DNA of 64,000 bases from Bacteroides sp. (GCA_014802105.1 JAAVCX010000011.1:62001-126000), one strand, 5' to 3'; shown: positions 1 to 11,890, counted from the stretch's first letter. Made by a program: numbers and translations. The notes: generated by a model not told the origin, from the sequence alone.

Positions 1-755
1 TTTGTAGCAAAGATGTTGGTGATGAAGAAGGTGAGGAGCGCGAGCACCAGAGTCACGGCTATATTGCCGGTGAGGTTGGCTCCGCCGGGAAAGACGACTA
101 TCAGACCCATGAGGTTCATAATGAGGATGAAGAAGAACACCGTGAGCAGATAGGGGGCGAATTTATCGGCCTTATCCTTGAGCGTGGGTTTGATGACGCC
201 GTCATAGATGAACATGATGACAAACTCTATGGCACCGGTCATGCGGCGGGGAGCTTTCTTGCCTTGGGTCTTGTGCCACCGGGCCACCGAGAGGACAGCC
301 CAACAACACAGGAGAACAGTGATGAAGAGGGCACACACGTTTTTTGTCACGGATATATCAACAACCGGCTTGACCTCGTTGCCGTCGATGATCTCGACGA
401 TCTTTCCCTTGTAAGGACTGTCCTTTCCGGCAATGCGGAAGTCGCAGTTGCCGTCGCGATAGGTCTTGCCATGGTCGACACGAGCCGAGGAGAAAACATG
501 AAGGCCGTCGCTACCCCACACGATGACGGGGAGCGGTATCGACTTGTGATGATTGAAAGGCATCTCCCACCCGTAACGGTCGCCGAGATGCTCGAAGATA
601 ATGCTCTGGGCATCCACGCTGCCTGACTTTTCGTCGTGGTCAGCGGTCGCGGTCGACTCGTCCTGAAGCGTGGCCGGGACGCGAGCTTCTGCCATGACGG
701 GCATCATCATGACTATAAGCGCGAGGGTGAGCAATGAAAAAATTTGTTTCATCAT
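1..755 (-). CDS. atpB: ATP synthase F0 subunit a, partial (C-terminus beyond left edge)
   Basis: The minus-strand reading from the ATG at 755 (or the second ATG at 752) stays open to the edge, so about 251 residues are present. The start is a signal-like hydrophobic stretch (MKQIFSLLTLALIVMMMP), then a periplasmic segment of about 130 residues with HLGDRYGWEMPF, then a membrane helix (FITVLLCCWAVLSVARW). RRMTGAIEFVIMFIYDGVIKP and FAPYLLTVFFFILIMNLMGL follow, which are typical of subunit a. The long N-terminal extension is usual in Bacteroidetes. The protein forms the proton half-channels of the F0 rotor. The essential arginine helix lies outside the window. It starts 19 bp after atpC, so the genes are co-transcribed. 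Confidence 0.93.
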   Translation of the reverse strand, partial: MMKQIFSLLTLALIVMMMPVMAEARVPATLQDESTATADHDEKSGSVDAQSIIFEHLGDRYGWEMPFNHHKSIPLPVIVWGSDGLHVFSSARVDHGKTYRDGNCDFRIAGKDSPYKGKIVEIIDGNEVKPVVDISVTKNVCALFITVLLCCWAVLSVARWHKTQGKKAPRRMTGAIEFVIMFIYDGVIKPTLKDKADKFAPYLLTVFFFILIMNLMGLIVVFPGGANLTGNIAVTLVLALLTFFITNIFAT

Positions 756-774
756 CTTGAAAGAGCGGGAGAGG

Positions 775-1008
775 TTAATAAATACACACCGACACAATAT
801 TGCGGTCGACATCGGCTATACCACCCTCGATGGAGAGGGAATGTTCGCCGTCGGGAGCCGCGTAACGCACCACTCCGGGAGTGAGCGTGGAGATAAGCGA
901 TGCGTGGCCGGGAAGCACCGTGAATGCTCCCATTGCACCCGGGAGGTGTACTACCGAGGCTTCGCCCTCATATAGGACATTGTCGGCCGAAATGATCTTG
1001 AGTGTCAT
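775..1008 (-). CDS. atpC: ATP synthase F1 subunit epsilon
   Basis: This 77-residue protein matches the N-terminal beta-sandwich of F1 epsilon (LKIISADNVLYEGEA, GAFTVLPGHASLISTLTPG). The C-terminal helical hairpin found in the longer proteobacterial forms is absent, as is common in Bacteroidetes. It sits in the central stalk and couples F1 to the c-ring. It lies 79 bp after atpD and 19 bp before atpB, with no gene between atpC and atpB. In many Bacteroides atp operons, as I recall, a small hypothetical membrane gene lies at that place. Confidence 0.93.
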   Translation of the reverse strand: MTLKIISADNVLYEGEASVVHLPGAMGAFTVLPGHASLISTLTPGVVRYAAPDGEHSLSIEGGIADVDRNIVSVCIY

Positions 1009-1087
1009 CGCGTAGAGTGTGTGGGGTGTAGAGGGGTGAAAGGATGATGTTTAACAGTAGAGCCGCAGGGAGAACCGGGGCTTAATA

Positions 1088-3714
<2,627 letters not shown>

Positions 3715-3794
3715 ATACTGTCGGATAGTTAATATGAAACGATTGGCTGATGAATATAAATACCGTATGGTTGCTGATTAACAGGAGCTGAAGA

Positions 3795-5426
3795 TCAACG
3801 GTCGATGTCGGGGACAATGTAGTCCATAGAGCCGCCGATAGTGATGAGGTCGGCGATCTTCTGGCCACGGGTGATGTGGTCGACCACAGCGGCAGCCGGC
3901 AGGCATGGAGGAGCGATCTTGAGACGATAGGGGGAAGTGGTGCCGTCGCTCTCGAGATAGATACCAAATGTGCCGCGACAACCCTCGACCATCTTGAACC
4001 AGTGGCCGGCGGGGAGTTTGATCACCTTGGGCACCTTGACACAGTAGTCACCCTCGGGGATATTGTCGATAAGCTGGGCTATGATGCGTGCGCTCTGCTC
4101 CATCTCGTCCATTCTGACCTTGAAGCGAGCCATCGAGTCACCCTCGTGGCGCACACACTCCTCGAAGTCAAGCTCGGGATAGATGCTGTAAGGAGCACAC
4201 TTGCGCACGTCGCAGGCCCAACCGGAGCCACGGCCGTTGGGGCCGGTGACGGCCCATGAGATAGCGTCGCCACGGCTGAGCACGCCTACGCCCTCCATAC
4301 GGTCACGGGCTATGACATTGCCGGTGAAGATCTTGTTGTATTCCTTGATATTGGCGGGCAGCACATCAAGCAGAGCGTGGACATCGCTGACAAAGTCGGG
4401 GTGAAGATCCTGCATCACGCCGCCGATACAATCATAATTGAAAGTCATGCGGGCACCGCAGGTCTTCTCCATGATGTCGAGGATCTGCTCGCGCACTCTG
4501 AGAGTATAGAAGAGCATGGTGGTAGCACCGAGGTCCATACAGTAGGTGCCGAAGAAAAGACAGTGGGAAGCGATGCGCGAGAGCTCGTCCATGAGCACTC
4601 GTATCACCTGGGCGCGACGCGAGATCTGAATTCCGGCGGCCTCCTCGATGAGCATACACAGACAGTGGTGATAGGGATGGGCCGAGAAATAGTCGAGACG
4701 ATCCATGAAGTGGAGAGTCTGGGGATAGGTGAGTCCCTCACATATCTTCTCGACTCCGCGATGGATATATCCGAGATACAGATCGATCTTCTTGATAATC
4801 TCACCGTCGACCGCGGTGCGGAAGCGGAGCACACCGTGGGTGGCCGGGTGCTGGGGGCCGATATTGACTACAAAGTCATCGGGAGCAAAAATGCGACGCT
4901 CCTCCTTGACGATCTTGCCGTCTTTTTCCACCCATGTGTCGGTGAAATCGGTCTGACGCTCGTTTTCAGTCGATATAGGGTTGATATTAGGATCATCGTT
5001 ATAATCCTTGCGCAACGGGTAGCCCTTCCAGTCGATATTGAGGAAGAGACGACGCATATCGGGATTGTTGATGAAAATTATGCCGAAATAGTCGTAGACC
5101 TCGCGCTCGAAGATAGTGGCGATATTCCAGATGTCGAAGATGGAGTGAATGAAAGGATGCTCCCGGTCGCCGGTAGCCATGACCTTGACCGAGATGCGCT
5201 CGTTACGCTTGGTGGAGATCAGCTCATAGATACATCCGAGGCCGGCCTCTTTCCAATCCATGCCGACGATGGTGACCAGGAAGTCAAACGAGAGTTCAGG
5301 GTCGTGACGCAGGGCGTGGGCCAGGTCGTGCCACTTGGAGTCATCGACCGTCACCTCAAGGATGTCGGTAGTCTCGAAAGTGGCTTCGGGCAGCAGTGTG
5401 GAGATCTTTTCCTGTGTAGTGGCCAT
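3795..5426 (-). CDS. nuoCD: NADH-quinone oxidoreductase subunits C and D, fused
   Basis: This 543-residue fusion has a NuoC part at about residues 1-150 (WHDLAHALRHDPELSFDFL, EREVYDYFGIIF, WKGYPLRKDY) and a NuoD part at about 165-543 (NIGPQHPATHGVLRF, GYIHRGVEKI, DRLDYFSAHPYHH, ending SMDYIVPDIDR). The NuoCD fusion is known in Bacteroidetes and Gammaproteobacteria. NuoD helps bind quinone next to cluster N2 of NuoB. The gene lies 83 bp after nuoB and 80 bp before nuoH. Confidence 0.97.
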   Translation of the reverse strand: MATTQEKISTLLPEATFETTDILEVTVDDSKWHDLAHALRHDPELSFDFLVTIVGMDWKEAGLGCIYELISTKRNERISVKVMATGDREHPFIHSIFDIWNIATIFEREVYDYFGIIFINNPDMRRLFLNIDWKGYPLRKDYNDDPNINPISTENERQTDFTDTWVEKDGKIVKEERRIFAPDDFVVNIGPQHPATHGVLRFRTAVDGEIIKKIDLYLGYIHRGVEKICEGLTYPQTLHFMDRLDYFSAHPYHHCLCMLIEEAAGIQISRRAQVIRVLMDELSRIASHCLFFGTYCMDLGATTMLFYTLRVREQILDIMEKTCGARMTFNYDCIGGVMQDLHPDFVSDVHALLDVLPANIKEYNKIFTGNVIARDRMEGVGVLSRGDAISWAVTGPNGRGSGWACDVRKCAPYSIYPELDFEECVRHEGDSMARFKVRMDEMEQSARIIAQLIDNIPEGDYCVKVPKVIKLPAGHWFKMVEGCRGTFGIYLESDGTTSPYRLKIAPPCLPAAAVVDHITRGQKIADLITIGGSMDYIVPDIDR

Positions 5427-5509
5427 TATATATAATAATGTGTTGAGTTTTGGTAATAGATGGAGAGAGAAGCGGCTATTTAATCAAGCAGGGCAAACGA
5501 CCGATTTCA

Positions 5510-6118
5510 TCAATCGTCCACACCGGGTATGGGATGCTCACGCAGGAAGTCCTGCTGTTTTTCCTGACGGTTGACTCCGCCGAAGAATTTCTCGACCTTG
5601 ATCTTGCGGGAGAGCTGCATGATACCATAGATCATAGCTTCGGGGCGGGGAGGACATCCGGGCACAAATACATCGACAGGCACGATATCCTCAATACCCA
5701 TAGCCACATGGTAGCTCTTCTTGAACGGGCCGCCCGAGATGGCACAGCTACCGCAGGCAATCACATATTTAGGCTCGGCGAGCTGATCGTAGAGACGGCG
5801 GAACACCGGCACCATGCGATGGACAATGGTTCCGGCCACCATCATGAAATCGGCCTGACGGGGCGAGGCACGCGCAACTTCCCATCCGAAACGCGCCATG
5901 TCATAGCGCGCGGCTCCAAGCGACACAAATTCGATGCCGCAACAACTGGTGGCGAAGGTGAGGGGCCAGATGGAGTTGGAACGCCCCCAGTTGATGAGTT
6001 TGTCAAGCGAGCCGACGATCACGTTAGTGCCCGACTCCTGAAGCTCCTTGACGAGCTTTTCGATATATTCGTTATCTTTCCATGCCTCGTAGGGCATGCC
6101 TTGAGCAGTTACTTCCAT
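5510..6118 (-). CDS. nuoB: NADH-quinone oxidoreductase subunit B
   Basis: This 202-residue subunit has the cysteines that hold the terminal 4Fe-4S cluster N2: the adjacent pair in ATSCCGIEF, the one in ACGSCAISGG and the one in PGCPPRPEA. It passes electrons to quinone. Its ATG at 6118 overlaps the end of nuoA by 10 bp, which suggests coupled translation. After the PGCPPRPEA motif the tail is short. Confidence 0.97.
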   Translation of the reverse strand: MEVTAQGMPYEAWKDNEYIEKLVKELQESGTNVIVGSLDKLINWGRSNSIWPLTFATSCCGIEFVSLGAARYDMARFGWEVARASPRQADFMMVAGTIVHRMVPVFRRLYDQLAEPKYVIACGSCAISGGPFKKSYHVAMGIEDIVPVDVFVPGCPPRPEAMIYGIMQLSRKIKVEKFFGGVNRQEKQQDFLREHPIPGVDD

Positions 6119-6477
6119 TCCAAAGCTCCTTTCCGCCAGGCGTATACAAGGCCCAGCACTATGATTCCGAAAAATACTGCGATGGCAGTCAGTCCCGAGG
6201 TGCCCAGTTCATGGACTCTTACAGCCCAGGGATAGAGAAAGACTGTCTCGACATCAAACATAAGGAAGAGGATTGCAAACAGATAGTATCCTACCTTAAA
6301 CTGAGCCATTGACTCGCCACGGGTGGGGATACCACACTCATAAGCCTCTCCTTTCTGAGGGTTGAACGACTTGGGTGAAATAAGCCCGGCAAGCCAAAGA
6401 GCTATAGCCACGAGGGCCACGCCTGTACACAGGGCCACCACCGCGAGCGTTACGTTCTGGATCGCTAATGCTATCAT
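6109..6477 (-). CDS. nuoA: NADH-quinone oxidoreductase subunit A
   Basis: This 122-residue protein with three membrane helices carries the NuoA signatures YECGIPTRGES and FAILFLMFDVETVFLYPWA, whose acidic residues are conserved in the family. It is the first gene of the nuo set. A -7 element TATATTTG lies 63-70 bp upstream on the same strand, right behind a hairpin that should end the preceding speA-truA transcript. Confidence 0.96.
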   Translation of the reverse strand: MIALAIQNVTLAVVALCTGVALVAIALWLAGLISPKSFNPQKGEAYECGIPTRGESMAQFKVGYYLFAILFLMFDVETVFLYPWAVRVHELGTSGLTAIAVFFGIIVLGLVYAWRKGALEWK

Positions 6478-6539
6478 ATAATGTGTTGAATATATCGTGA
6501 TTACCGTTTATAGCAGAGACGTGTCTGCATAAACGTGTG

Positions 6540-6547
6540 CAAATATA
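6540..6547 (-). promoter_or_regulatory. nuoA: Candidate -7 promoter element of nuoA
   Basis: TATATTTG on the minus strand fits the Bacteroidetes -7 consensus TAnnTTTG and gives a leader of about 55-60 nt before nuoA. No good -33 TTG is seen at the right spacing, because the hairpin at 6553-6596 occupies that place. Confidence 0.5.
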
Positions 6548-6552
6548 GAAAA

Positions 6553-6596
6553 TTTTCCTCAATTACGCTCTATTTTTTAGCTGTAATTGAGGAAAA
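6553..6596 (-). terminator. Hairpin after the barrel-protein gene, likely terminator
   Basis: The arms TTTTCCTCAATTAC (6553-6566) and GTAATTGAGGAAAA (6583-6596) pair over 14 bp with a 16-nt loop. On the minus strand the second arm itself ends the AAAATTTTC stretch, and the nuoA -7 element follows at once. It most likely ends the speA-truA-barrel transcript, although the U tract is short. Confidence 0.6.
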
Positions 6597-6627
6597 ATTT
6601 TTCAAACTCTTAACAAATCCCATCGGC

Positions 6628-7320
6628 TCAGAAATTGTAGCCTACTGTCAGTTGGCAACAATTCCAACGGGCATCTACCAGTTCGGCCACATCCTTGACG
6701 CCCCACTGATAACGGAGTCCGACGAGATAATGTCCGGCAAAAGTATAAGAGGCTCCCAGACCGAGGCCATACTGCCACCGATGATAACCCATATTGTGCT
6801 TTCCGAACATGTTTTCCTTGGTCTGAGAATAAGCGTCGTCGCCGTCGCGCATCTTCATGCCGAGCTTACCATAGACACCGAGGTCTATGTAGGGGCCGAA
6901 GTATATCTGAAGATCCTCGTCGGGTCTGAAACGCAGGTGATAGGAGACATAGACAGGTATTTCGAGAAAGTTGACGGCCTCGGTGAACTTGTAAGGGATA
7001 TTAATCATGTCACCTACAGGACGGTCGGCCTCGTAGGTACAACCCTTCATAGTAAAGAAGAGACCTGTGTTGACCGACAGGCTCTTAAAGATATTAATGT
7101 CGGCCGAAGCTCCGAAACCAAAGCCGTTGCGCCCGTTGTAGTTGTCGGGGGCATCGCCGCCCAGACGGGCGAAGTTCCAGTCGAAGCGTGCTCCGAGAGT
7201 CAGCCGCTCGGCGGGCTTACCGTCATTCCAGAATAGCGACTGAGCGCTGAGATTAAAACCCATGGACAAAGCCAACATCAAGGCTGCAAGGCGCGACAGA
7301 GATAAGAGAGGTTGTTTCAT
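6628..7320 (-). CDS. PorT-type outer-membrane beta-barrel protein
   Basis: This 230-residue protein has a cleavable signal peptide (AALMLALSMGFNLSAQ). Alternating strands rich in aromatic residues follow: LTLGARFDWNFARLGG, FGFGASADINIFKSLSVNTG, NFLEIPVYVSYHLRFRP, YGLGLGASYTFAGHYLVGLRY. The end is TVGYNF with a terminal Phe, as in barrels folded by the BAM complex. It resembles the outer membrane beta-barrel (PorT) domain family, which is large and of varied or unknown role. It lies 10 bp after truA and is probably co-transcribed with speA and truA. Confidence 0.85.
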   Translation of the reverse strand: MKQPLLSLSRLAALMLALSMGFNLSAQSLFWNDGKPAERLTLGARFDWNFARLGGDAPDNYNGRNGFGFGASADINIFKSLSVNTGLFFTMKGCTYEADRPVGDMINIPYKFTEAVNFLEIPVYVSYHLRFRPDEDLQIYFGPYIDLGVYGKLGMKMRDGDDAYSQTKENMFGKHNMGYHRWQYGLGLGASYTFAGHYLVGLRYQWGVKDVAELVDARWNCCQLTVGYNF

Positions 7321-7330
7321 GATGAAAATC

Positions 7331-8083
7331 TTATAAATTGTTTGGATAAGTTACGTTCCACAGATATAGGGCATGGCCCGGCATAGAGGTGCCGGCAGCA
7401 CATCGGTCGCGTCGTTCGATGATGGCCTTGAAACCCTCGACATCGATCTTGCCCCGGCCGACCTCCACAAGGGTGCCGACGACAGCCCTGACCATATTGC
7501 GCAGGAAGCGGTCGGCCGTGATGACGAATACCCAGGCTTCGTCGCCGACTCCCTCTACACGATGCCAGCGCGCGTGGGTCACATGACAGATATTGGTCTT
7601 GGTGTCGGCATGAAGTTTGGCAAATGAGGTGAAGTCGTCGGTAGTAAGCAGCAGGTCGGCCGCGCGATTCATCGCCTCATAGTCGAGATTGCGCGGGGCT
7701 TTCCAGGCAAGAGTGTGGAAAAAGGGGCTCTTCCCTGCCATAGCATAATAGTGGTAGGTGCGCGATAGAGCGTCGAAACGTGCATGAAGCTCATCGGGTA
7801 CCCTCTCGATTTTCTCAATGGCTATGTCGCGTCCCACCATGGCGTTGAGCGAGTTGACCATCCTGTCGGTATCGGCGATAGGCTCCGCGGTGTCGAAATG
7901 GGCCACCATCTTGCGCGCATTGACACCGGCATCGGTGCGACCGGCTCCTGTGATCTTTACGGGATAAGACATCAACCGGCTGAGGGCTGTTTCTATGACC
8001 TCCTGGACAGTCAGGGCCCCAGGCTGGCACTGCCATCCGTGAAAGGGAGCGCCCCGATAGCTCAATGTCATGAAGTAGCGCAT
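7331..8083 (-). CDS. truA: tRNA pseudouridine(38-40) synthase
   Basis: This 250-residue TruA has the catalytic aspartate motif GAGRTDAGVNA near residue 47, the start YRGAPFHGWQCQPGALTVQ, RTYHYYA near residue 115 and RFLRNMVRAVVGTLVEVGRG near the end. It isomerises uridines 38-40 in the anticodon arm of many tRNAs. It lies 13 bp after speA and 10 bp before the barrel-protein gene. Confidence 0.97.
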   Translation of the reverse strand: MRYFMTLSYRGAPFHGWQCQPGALTVQEVIETALSRLMSYPVKITGAGRTDAGVNARKMVAHFDTAEPIADTDRMVNSLNAMVGRDIAIEKIERVPDELHARFDALSRTYHYYAMAGKSPFFHTLAWKAPRNLDYEAMNRAADLLLTTDDFTSFAKLHADTKTNICHVTHARWHRVEGVGDEAWVFVITADRFLRNMVRAVVGTLVEVGRGKIDVEGFKAIIERRDRCAAGTSMPGHALYLWNVTYPNNL

Positions 8084-8096
8084 ATCGACGTCGGTT

Positions 8097-10004
8097 TCAG
8101 TCTTTATCTATATATGTGTAGCCATAGAGACCCGAGCGGTAATTGCTGAGAAACTCCCTACCCTCTTCGGGCGAAATCTTTCCATCTTTCATCGAAGAGG
8201 TCACCCAAGCCTCGACGTTTCTCACAAGTTTCTTGGGGTTGAACTGCACGTAGTCAAGCACATCGGCCACGGTCTCGCCATCGATCACACGGTCGATTTC
8301 ATAGCGGTCTTTGTAGACCGAGATGTGTACGGCGTTGGTATCTCCGAAAAGGTTGTGCATGTCGCCGAGTATCTCCTGATAGGCTCCGACCAGAAAGACT
8401 CCGAGATAGTAAGGCTCGCCTGGCTTGACGGGATGGACGGGCAGCGAGCCCGCGGTGGTGCCGGCTGTGGAGATGAAACTTGAGATCTTACCGTCGCTGT
8501 CGCAGGTGATGTCCTGGATTGTGCAGGTGCGGGTAGGACGCTCGTCGAGGCGCGAAAGGGGTATGATCGGGAACACCTGGTCGATAGCCCAGGAATCGGT
8601 GAGCGACTGGAAGAGCGAGAAGTTACAGAAGTACTTGTCGGGGATCATCTTGGAGACCTTGCGCAGCTCCTCGGGGGCATGACGCATGCCGGCTGCTATG
8701 CTGCCCACCTCACGGGCTATGCTCCAGAAGAGTTCCTCCATCTGGGCACGTGTGCGCAGATCGATGAGTCCCAGAGAGAACAGATCGAGAGCCTCCTCGC
8801 GTATCTGCAGGGCGTCGTGCCAGTTCTCGAGGATGTTCTGCTGATCGAGGCCGTCCCAGATCTGGTAGAGCTCGCGTATCAGTTCATGATCCTTATCAGA
8901 GATCTCGTTACGCTCTTTCCAGAAGGGGAGCTGGGTGGTCTCGAGCACCTCAAAGACCAGCACTGAGTGATGGGCGGTCAGCGAGCGACCGCTCTCGTTG
9001 ATGACATTGGGCTGCTTGATACCGTTTTTCTCGCAGGCATCGACTATGGCCGAGACCGCGTCGTTGGCATACTCCTGTATCGAATAGTTCATCGACGATC
9101 CCGAAGCCGAGTTGCGGGTGCCGTCGTAGTCAACACCCAAGCCTCCGCCTATATCCATAAACTCAACGTCAAAGCCCATGCGGGTGAGCTGGACATAGAA
9201 TTGAGTAGCCTCTCTGATAGCGTTCTTTATCAGACGTATCTTGGTGATCTGGCTGCCGATATGGAAGTGTATGAGTTTCAGGCAGTCTTTCATCTTGTTG
9301 CGCTCCATGAAGTCGAGTGCTTCGAGCAATTCGGCCGAGTTGAGCCCAAACTTCGACTGGTCGCCGCCCGAGGTCTCCCACTTGCCCGAACCCGACGAAG
9401 CGAGCTTGATGCGCAGGCCGACATTTGGCTTGATGTCCATTCTCTTCGCTACCTCGTAGATGATACGCAACTCATTGAGTTTCTCGACAACTATATATAT
9501 GCGTCGGCCCATCTTCTGGGCCAGCAGAGCCAACTCTATATAAGTCTTGTCCTTATAACCGTTACAAATGATCAGGGCGTTCTCCTTGATATTAGTGGCC
9601 AGGACGGCATGAAGCTCGGGTTTGGAGCCGGCCTCGAGACCTATATTGAATTTCTCGCCGTGGCTCACGAGCTCCTCCACCACCGGACGCATCTGGTTGA
9701 CCTTGATGGGATAGATGATATAATTCTTTCCCTTATAGTTGTATTGCTCGGAAGCTACCTGAAAGCACTTTGAGATCTTCTCGATACGGTTGTCGAGAAT
9801 ATCGGGGAAACGCAGCAACACCGGCGAGGTGACATCCCTGACCTGCAGCTCGTCCATGACCTCGCGCAAGTCGACCGAGGCATAGCCTTCCTTGGGGGTT
9901 ACGGCTACATTGCCTTTGGAATTGATGGAGAAATATTTGCGTCCCCATCCCTGAATGTTGTAAAGCTCCGCGCTATCCTCTATGCGCCATCTTCTCATCG
10001 GCAT
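8097..10004 (-). CDS. speA: Biosynthetic arginine decarboxylase
   Basis: This 635-residue enzyme of the PLP-dependent fold III family makes agmatine from arginine, the first step of the agmatine route to polyamines. Visible signatures: YPIKVNQMRPVVEEL (the PLP lysine segment near residue 100), GLEAGSKPELHAVLA, LKLIHFHIGSQI, DIGGGLGVDYDG, NESGRSLTAHHSVLVFEV and ITCDSDGKI. Length matches the family. It is the first gene of the minus unit with truA and faces the divergent lipoprotein gene across about 200 bp. Confidence 0.97.
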   Translation of the reverse strand: MPMRRWRIEDSAELYNIQGWGRKYFSINSKGNVAVTPKEGYASVDLREVMDELQVRDVTSPVLLRFPDILDNRIEKISKCFQVASEQYNYKGKNYIIYPIKVNQMRPVVEELVSHGEKFNIGLEAGSKPELHAVLATNIKENALIICNGYKDKTYIELALLAQKMGRRIYIVVEKLNELRIIYEVAKRMDIKPNVGLRIKLASSGSGKWETSGGDQSKFGLNSAELLEALDFMERNKMKDCLKLIHFHIGSQITKIRLIKNAIREATQFYVQLTRMGFDVEFMDIGGGLGVDYDGTRNSASGSSMNYSIQEYANDAVSAIVDACEKNGIKQPNVINESGRSLTAHHSVLVFEVLETTQLPFWKERNEISDKDHELIRELYQIWDGLDQQNILENWHDALQIREEALDLFSLGLIDLRTRAQMEELFWSIAREVGSIAAGMRHAPEELRKVSKMIPDKYFCNFSLFQSLTDSWAIDQVFPIIPLSRLDERPTRTCTIQDITCDSDGKISSFISTAGTTAGSLPVHPVKPGEPYYLGVFLVGAYQEILGDMHNLFGDTNAVHISVYKDRYEIDRVIDGETVADVLDYVQFNPKKLVRNVEAWVTSSMKDGKISPEEGREFLSNYRSGLYGYTYIDKD

Positions 10005-10065
10005 TTTAGATAATGATAAATGAGGGTAAAGTGAATATTGAAATGAGAGTTACTGATTTAAATTA

Positions 10066-10073
10066 CAAAAGTA
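10066..10073 (-). promoter_or_regulatory. speA: Candidate -7 promoter element of speA
   Basis: TACTTTTG on the minus strand fits TAnnTTTG and lies about 62 bp before the speA ATG. No clear -33 TTG is seen at 19-21 bp. Confidence 0.45.
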
Positions 10074-10123
10074 GTGATTTTTCAACTAAATCTCCACCGT
10101 TTGGAAAAATTAATTCAGTTTTC

Positions 10124-10154
10124 TTGCAATCTCGCCCCGTAGGTGCTACCTTTG
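10124..10154 (+). promoter_or_regulatory. Promoter of the TPR lipoprotein gene
   Basis: TTG (10124-10126), 20 bp, then TACCTTTG (10147-10154) is a full match to the Bacteroidetes sigma-ABfr promoter. It gives a leader of about 45 nt to the ATG at 10205, which supports that start over the in-frame ATG at 10013. Confidence 0.75.
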
Positions 10155-10204
10155 TCACTGACTTTATCACAGATTTTTATCACATTTCTAATCATACCAC
10201 TATC

Positions 10205-11890
10205 ATGAACAAGCTTTCAGGCTTATCACTCCTGCTCGGCTCCACAATGCTGCTCACAGGCTGCAACAAGAAGATGAGTCAGTTTGCCGCCGACTACTTC
10301 ACCACCACCCCCAACCCCCTCGAGGTTGTAGGCACCCATGTGCCCGCCACAGTCACCGGCCACGTTCCCGCCAAATTCTTCCAGAAGAATGCCTCTGTGA
10401 CAGTCACCCCGGTGCTCGTCTATGGCTCGGGCGAAGAGATGGCATCTCCCATGACCTTCCAGGGCGAGAAAGTGCGCGGCAATAACCCCGTGATCTCCTA
10501 TGACAACGGAGGTACCGTCACTATACCCGTCAACTATCTCTACCAGCCTTCCATGCAGCGTTCGGAGCTCTATCTGGCCTTTGACGTCGACCAGAAGGGC
10601 AAACGCTACGCCCTGCCCCGCGTCAAGGTGGCCGACGGCGTGGTAGCCACCGCAGCTCTGGCTGACGCTGCTACTCTGACTCCGGCAGTAGCTCCCGATA
10701 AATTCCAGCGCATCATCAACGAAAAATACTCGGCCGACATCCACTTCCTCATCAATCAGGCCAACCTGCGCAAGAGCGAGCTCGAGAGCGACGAGATGCT
10801 TCGACTCAACCGCGACATACGCGCCGCCGCCGCCGATCCCACCCGTCAGATCGAGGAGATCAACATCCTCAGCTATGCCTCGCCCGACGGCACTCTGGCC
10901 TTCAACACCCGTCTGGCCCAGAACCGCGAGGACAATACCACCGGCTATGTCACCACTCAGCTCAAGAAGGACAAGGTGACCGAGTTTGGCGAACTTACAG
11001 CCAATTTCACCCCCGAGGACTGGGAAGGCTTCCAGAAGCTCGTAGCCGCCAGCAACATCCAGGACAAAGACCTCATCCTCAGCGTACTGAAAATGTACAA
11101 AGAACCTGAGCAGCGCGAGCGCGAGATACGCAATCTCTCAAGCGTGTTTGACCAGCTTGCCGATCAGATCCTCCCCCAGCTCCGCTATTCACGCATCACC
11201 GCCAGTGTCAACGTCATCGGCAAGAGCGACGCCGAGCTCGTGAGCATCTACAACTCCGACCCCTCTCAGCTCAACGTCGAGGAGCTTCTCTACACAGCCA
11301 CCCTCACCGACGACCCGACCCGTCGCCAGGAGATCTACACCGCCGCCACCCGTCTCTTCCCCAACGACTACCGTGGTTTCAACAACCTCGGTCTCGTCCA
11401 GTATCAGCAGGGCGACTATGATGCCGCCATGGCAAGCTTCAAGAAAGCGGCCCGTCTCAACCCCAACGCCCCCGAGAGCCAGATGAATCAGGGCCTCGTA
11501 GCCCTCGTCAATGACGATGTGCGCGCCGCCAACGCTCAGTTTGGCAAGGCTGCCGGCCTGCCCGACCTCAATCCCGCCCTGGGCCTGCTCTATCTCAAGC
11601 AGGGCAATGTAGCCGGTGCCGTCAAGGCTTTCGGCAACGACAAGAGCAACAATGCAGCTCTGGCCCAGATACTCAACAAGGACTATGCCGCCGCCAAAAA
11701 CACTCTCGCCGGCATCAACTCACCCGACGCCGTGACCTACTACCTCATGGCTATCCTCGGAGCACGCACTGGCAACGAGCAGATGGTTTCATCCAATCTC
11801 CGCCAGGCTATCAAGCTTGATCCCAAACTCGCTCAGCGCGCCGCCGCCGACCTCGAGTTCTCTCGCTACAATATCTCCAAAGTGCTCTGA
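10205..11890 (+). CDS. Lipoprotein with OmpA-like and TPR domains
   Basis: This 561-residue protein starts at the ATG at 10205: MNKLSGLSLLLGSTMLLTGC is a lipoprotein signal with the lipobox cysteine near residue 20. After a beta-rich region comes an OmpA-like stretch (YSADIHFLINQANLRKSEL ... INILSYASPDG ... NTRLAQNRED), then TPR units from about residue 390 (DYRGFNNLGLVQYQQGDYD, AAMASFKKAARLNPNAPES). It likely sits at the outer membrane, facing peptidoglycan, with TPRs for protein contacts. It is a single-gene unit with its own promoter and a strong terminator. The exact role is not known to me. Confidence 0.85.
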   Translation: MNKLSGLSLLLGSTMLLTGCNKKMSQFAADYFTTTPNPLEVVGTHVPATVTGHVPAKFFQKNASVTVTPVLVYGSGEEMASPMTFQGEKVRGNNPVISYDNGGTVTIPVNYLYQPSMQRSELYLAFDVDQKGKRYALPRVKVADGVVATAALADAATLTPAVAPDKFQRIINEKYSADIHFLINQANLRKSELESDEMLRLNRDIRAAAADPTRQIEEINILSYASPDGTLAFNTRLAQNREDNTTGYVTTQLKKDKVTEFGELTANFTPEDWEGFQKLVAASNIQDKDLILSVLKMYKEPEQREREIRNLSSVFDQLADQILPQLRYSRITASVNVIGKSDAELVSIYNSDPSQLNVEELLYTATLTDDPTRRQEIYTAATRLFPNDYRGFNNLGLVQYQQGDYDAAMASFKKAARLNPNAPESQMNQGLVALVNDDVRAANAQFGKAAGLPDLNPALGLLYLKQGNVAGAVKAFGNDKSNNAALAQILNKDYAAAKNTLAGINSPDAVTYYLMAILGARTGNEQMVSSNLRQAIKLDPKLAQRAAADLEFSRYNISKVL

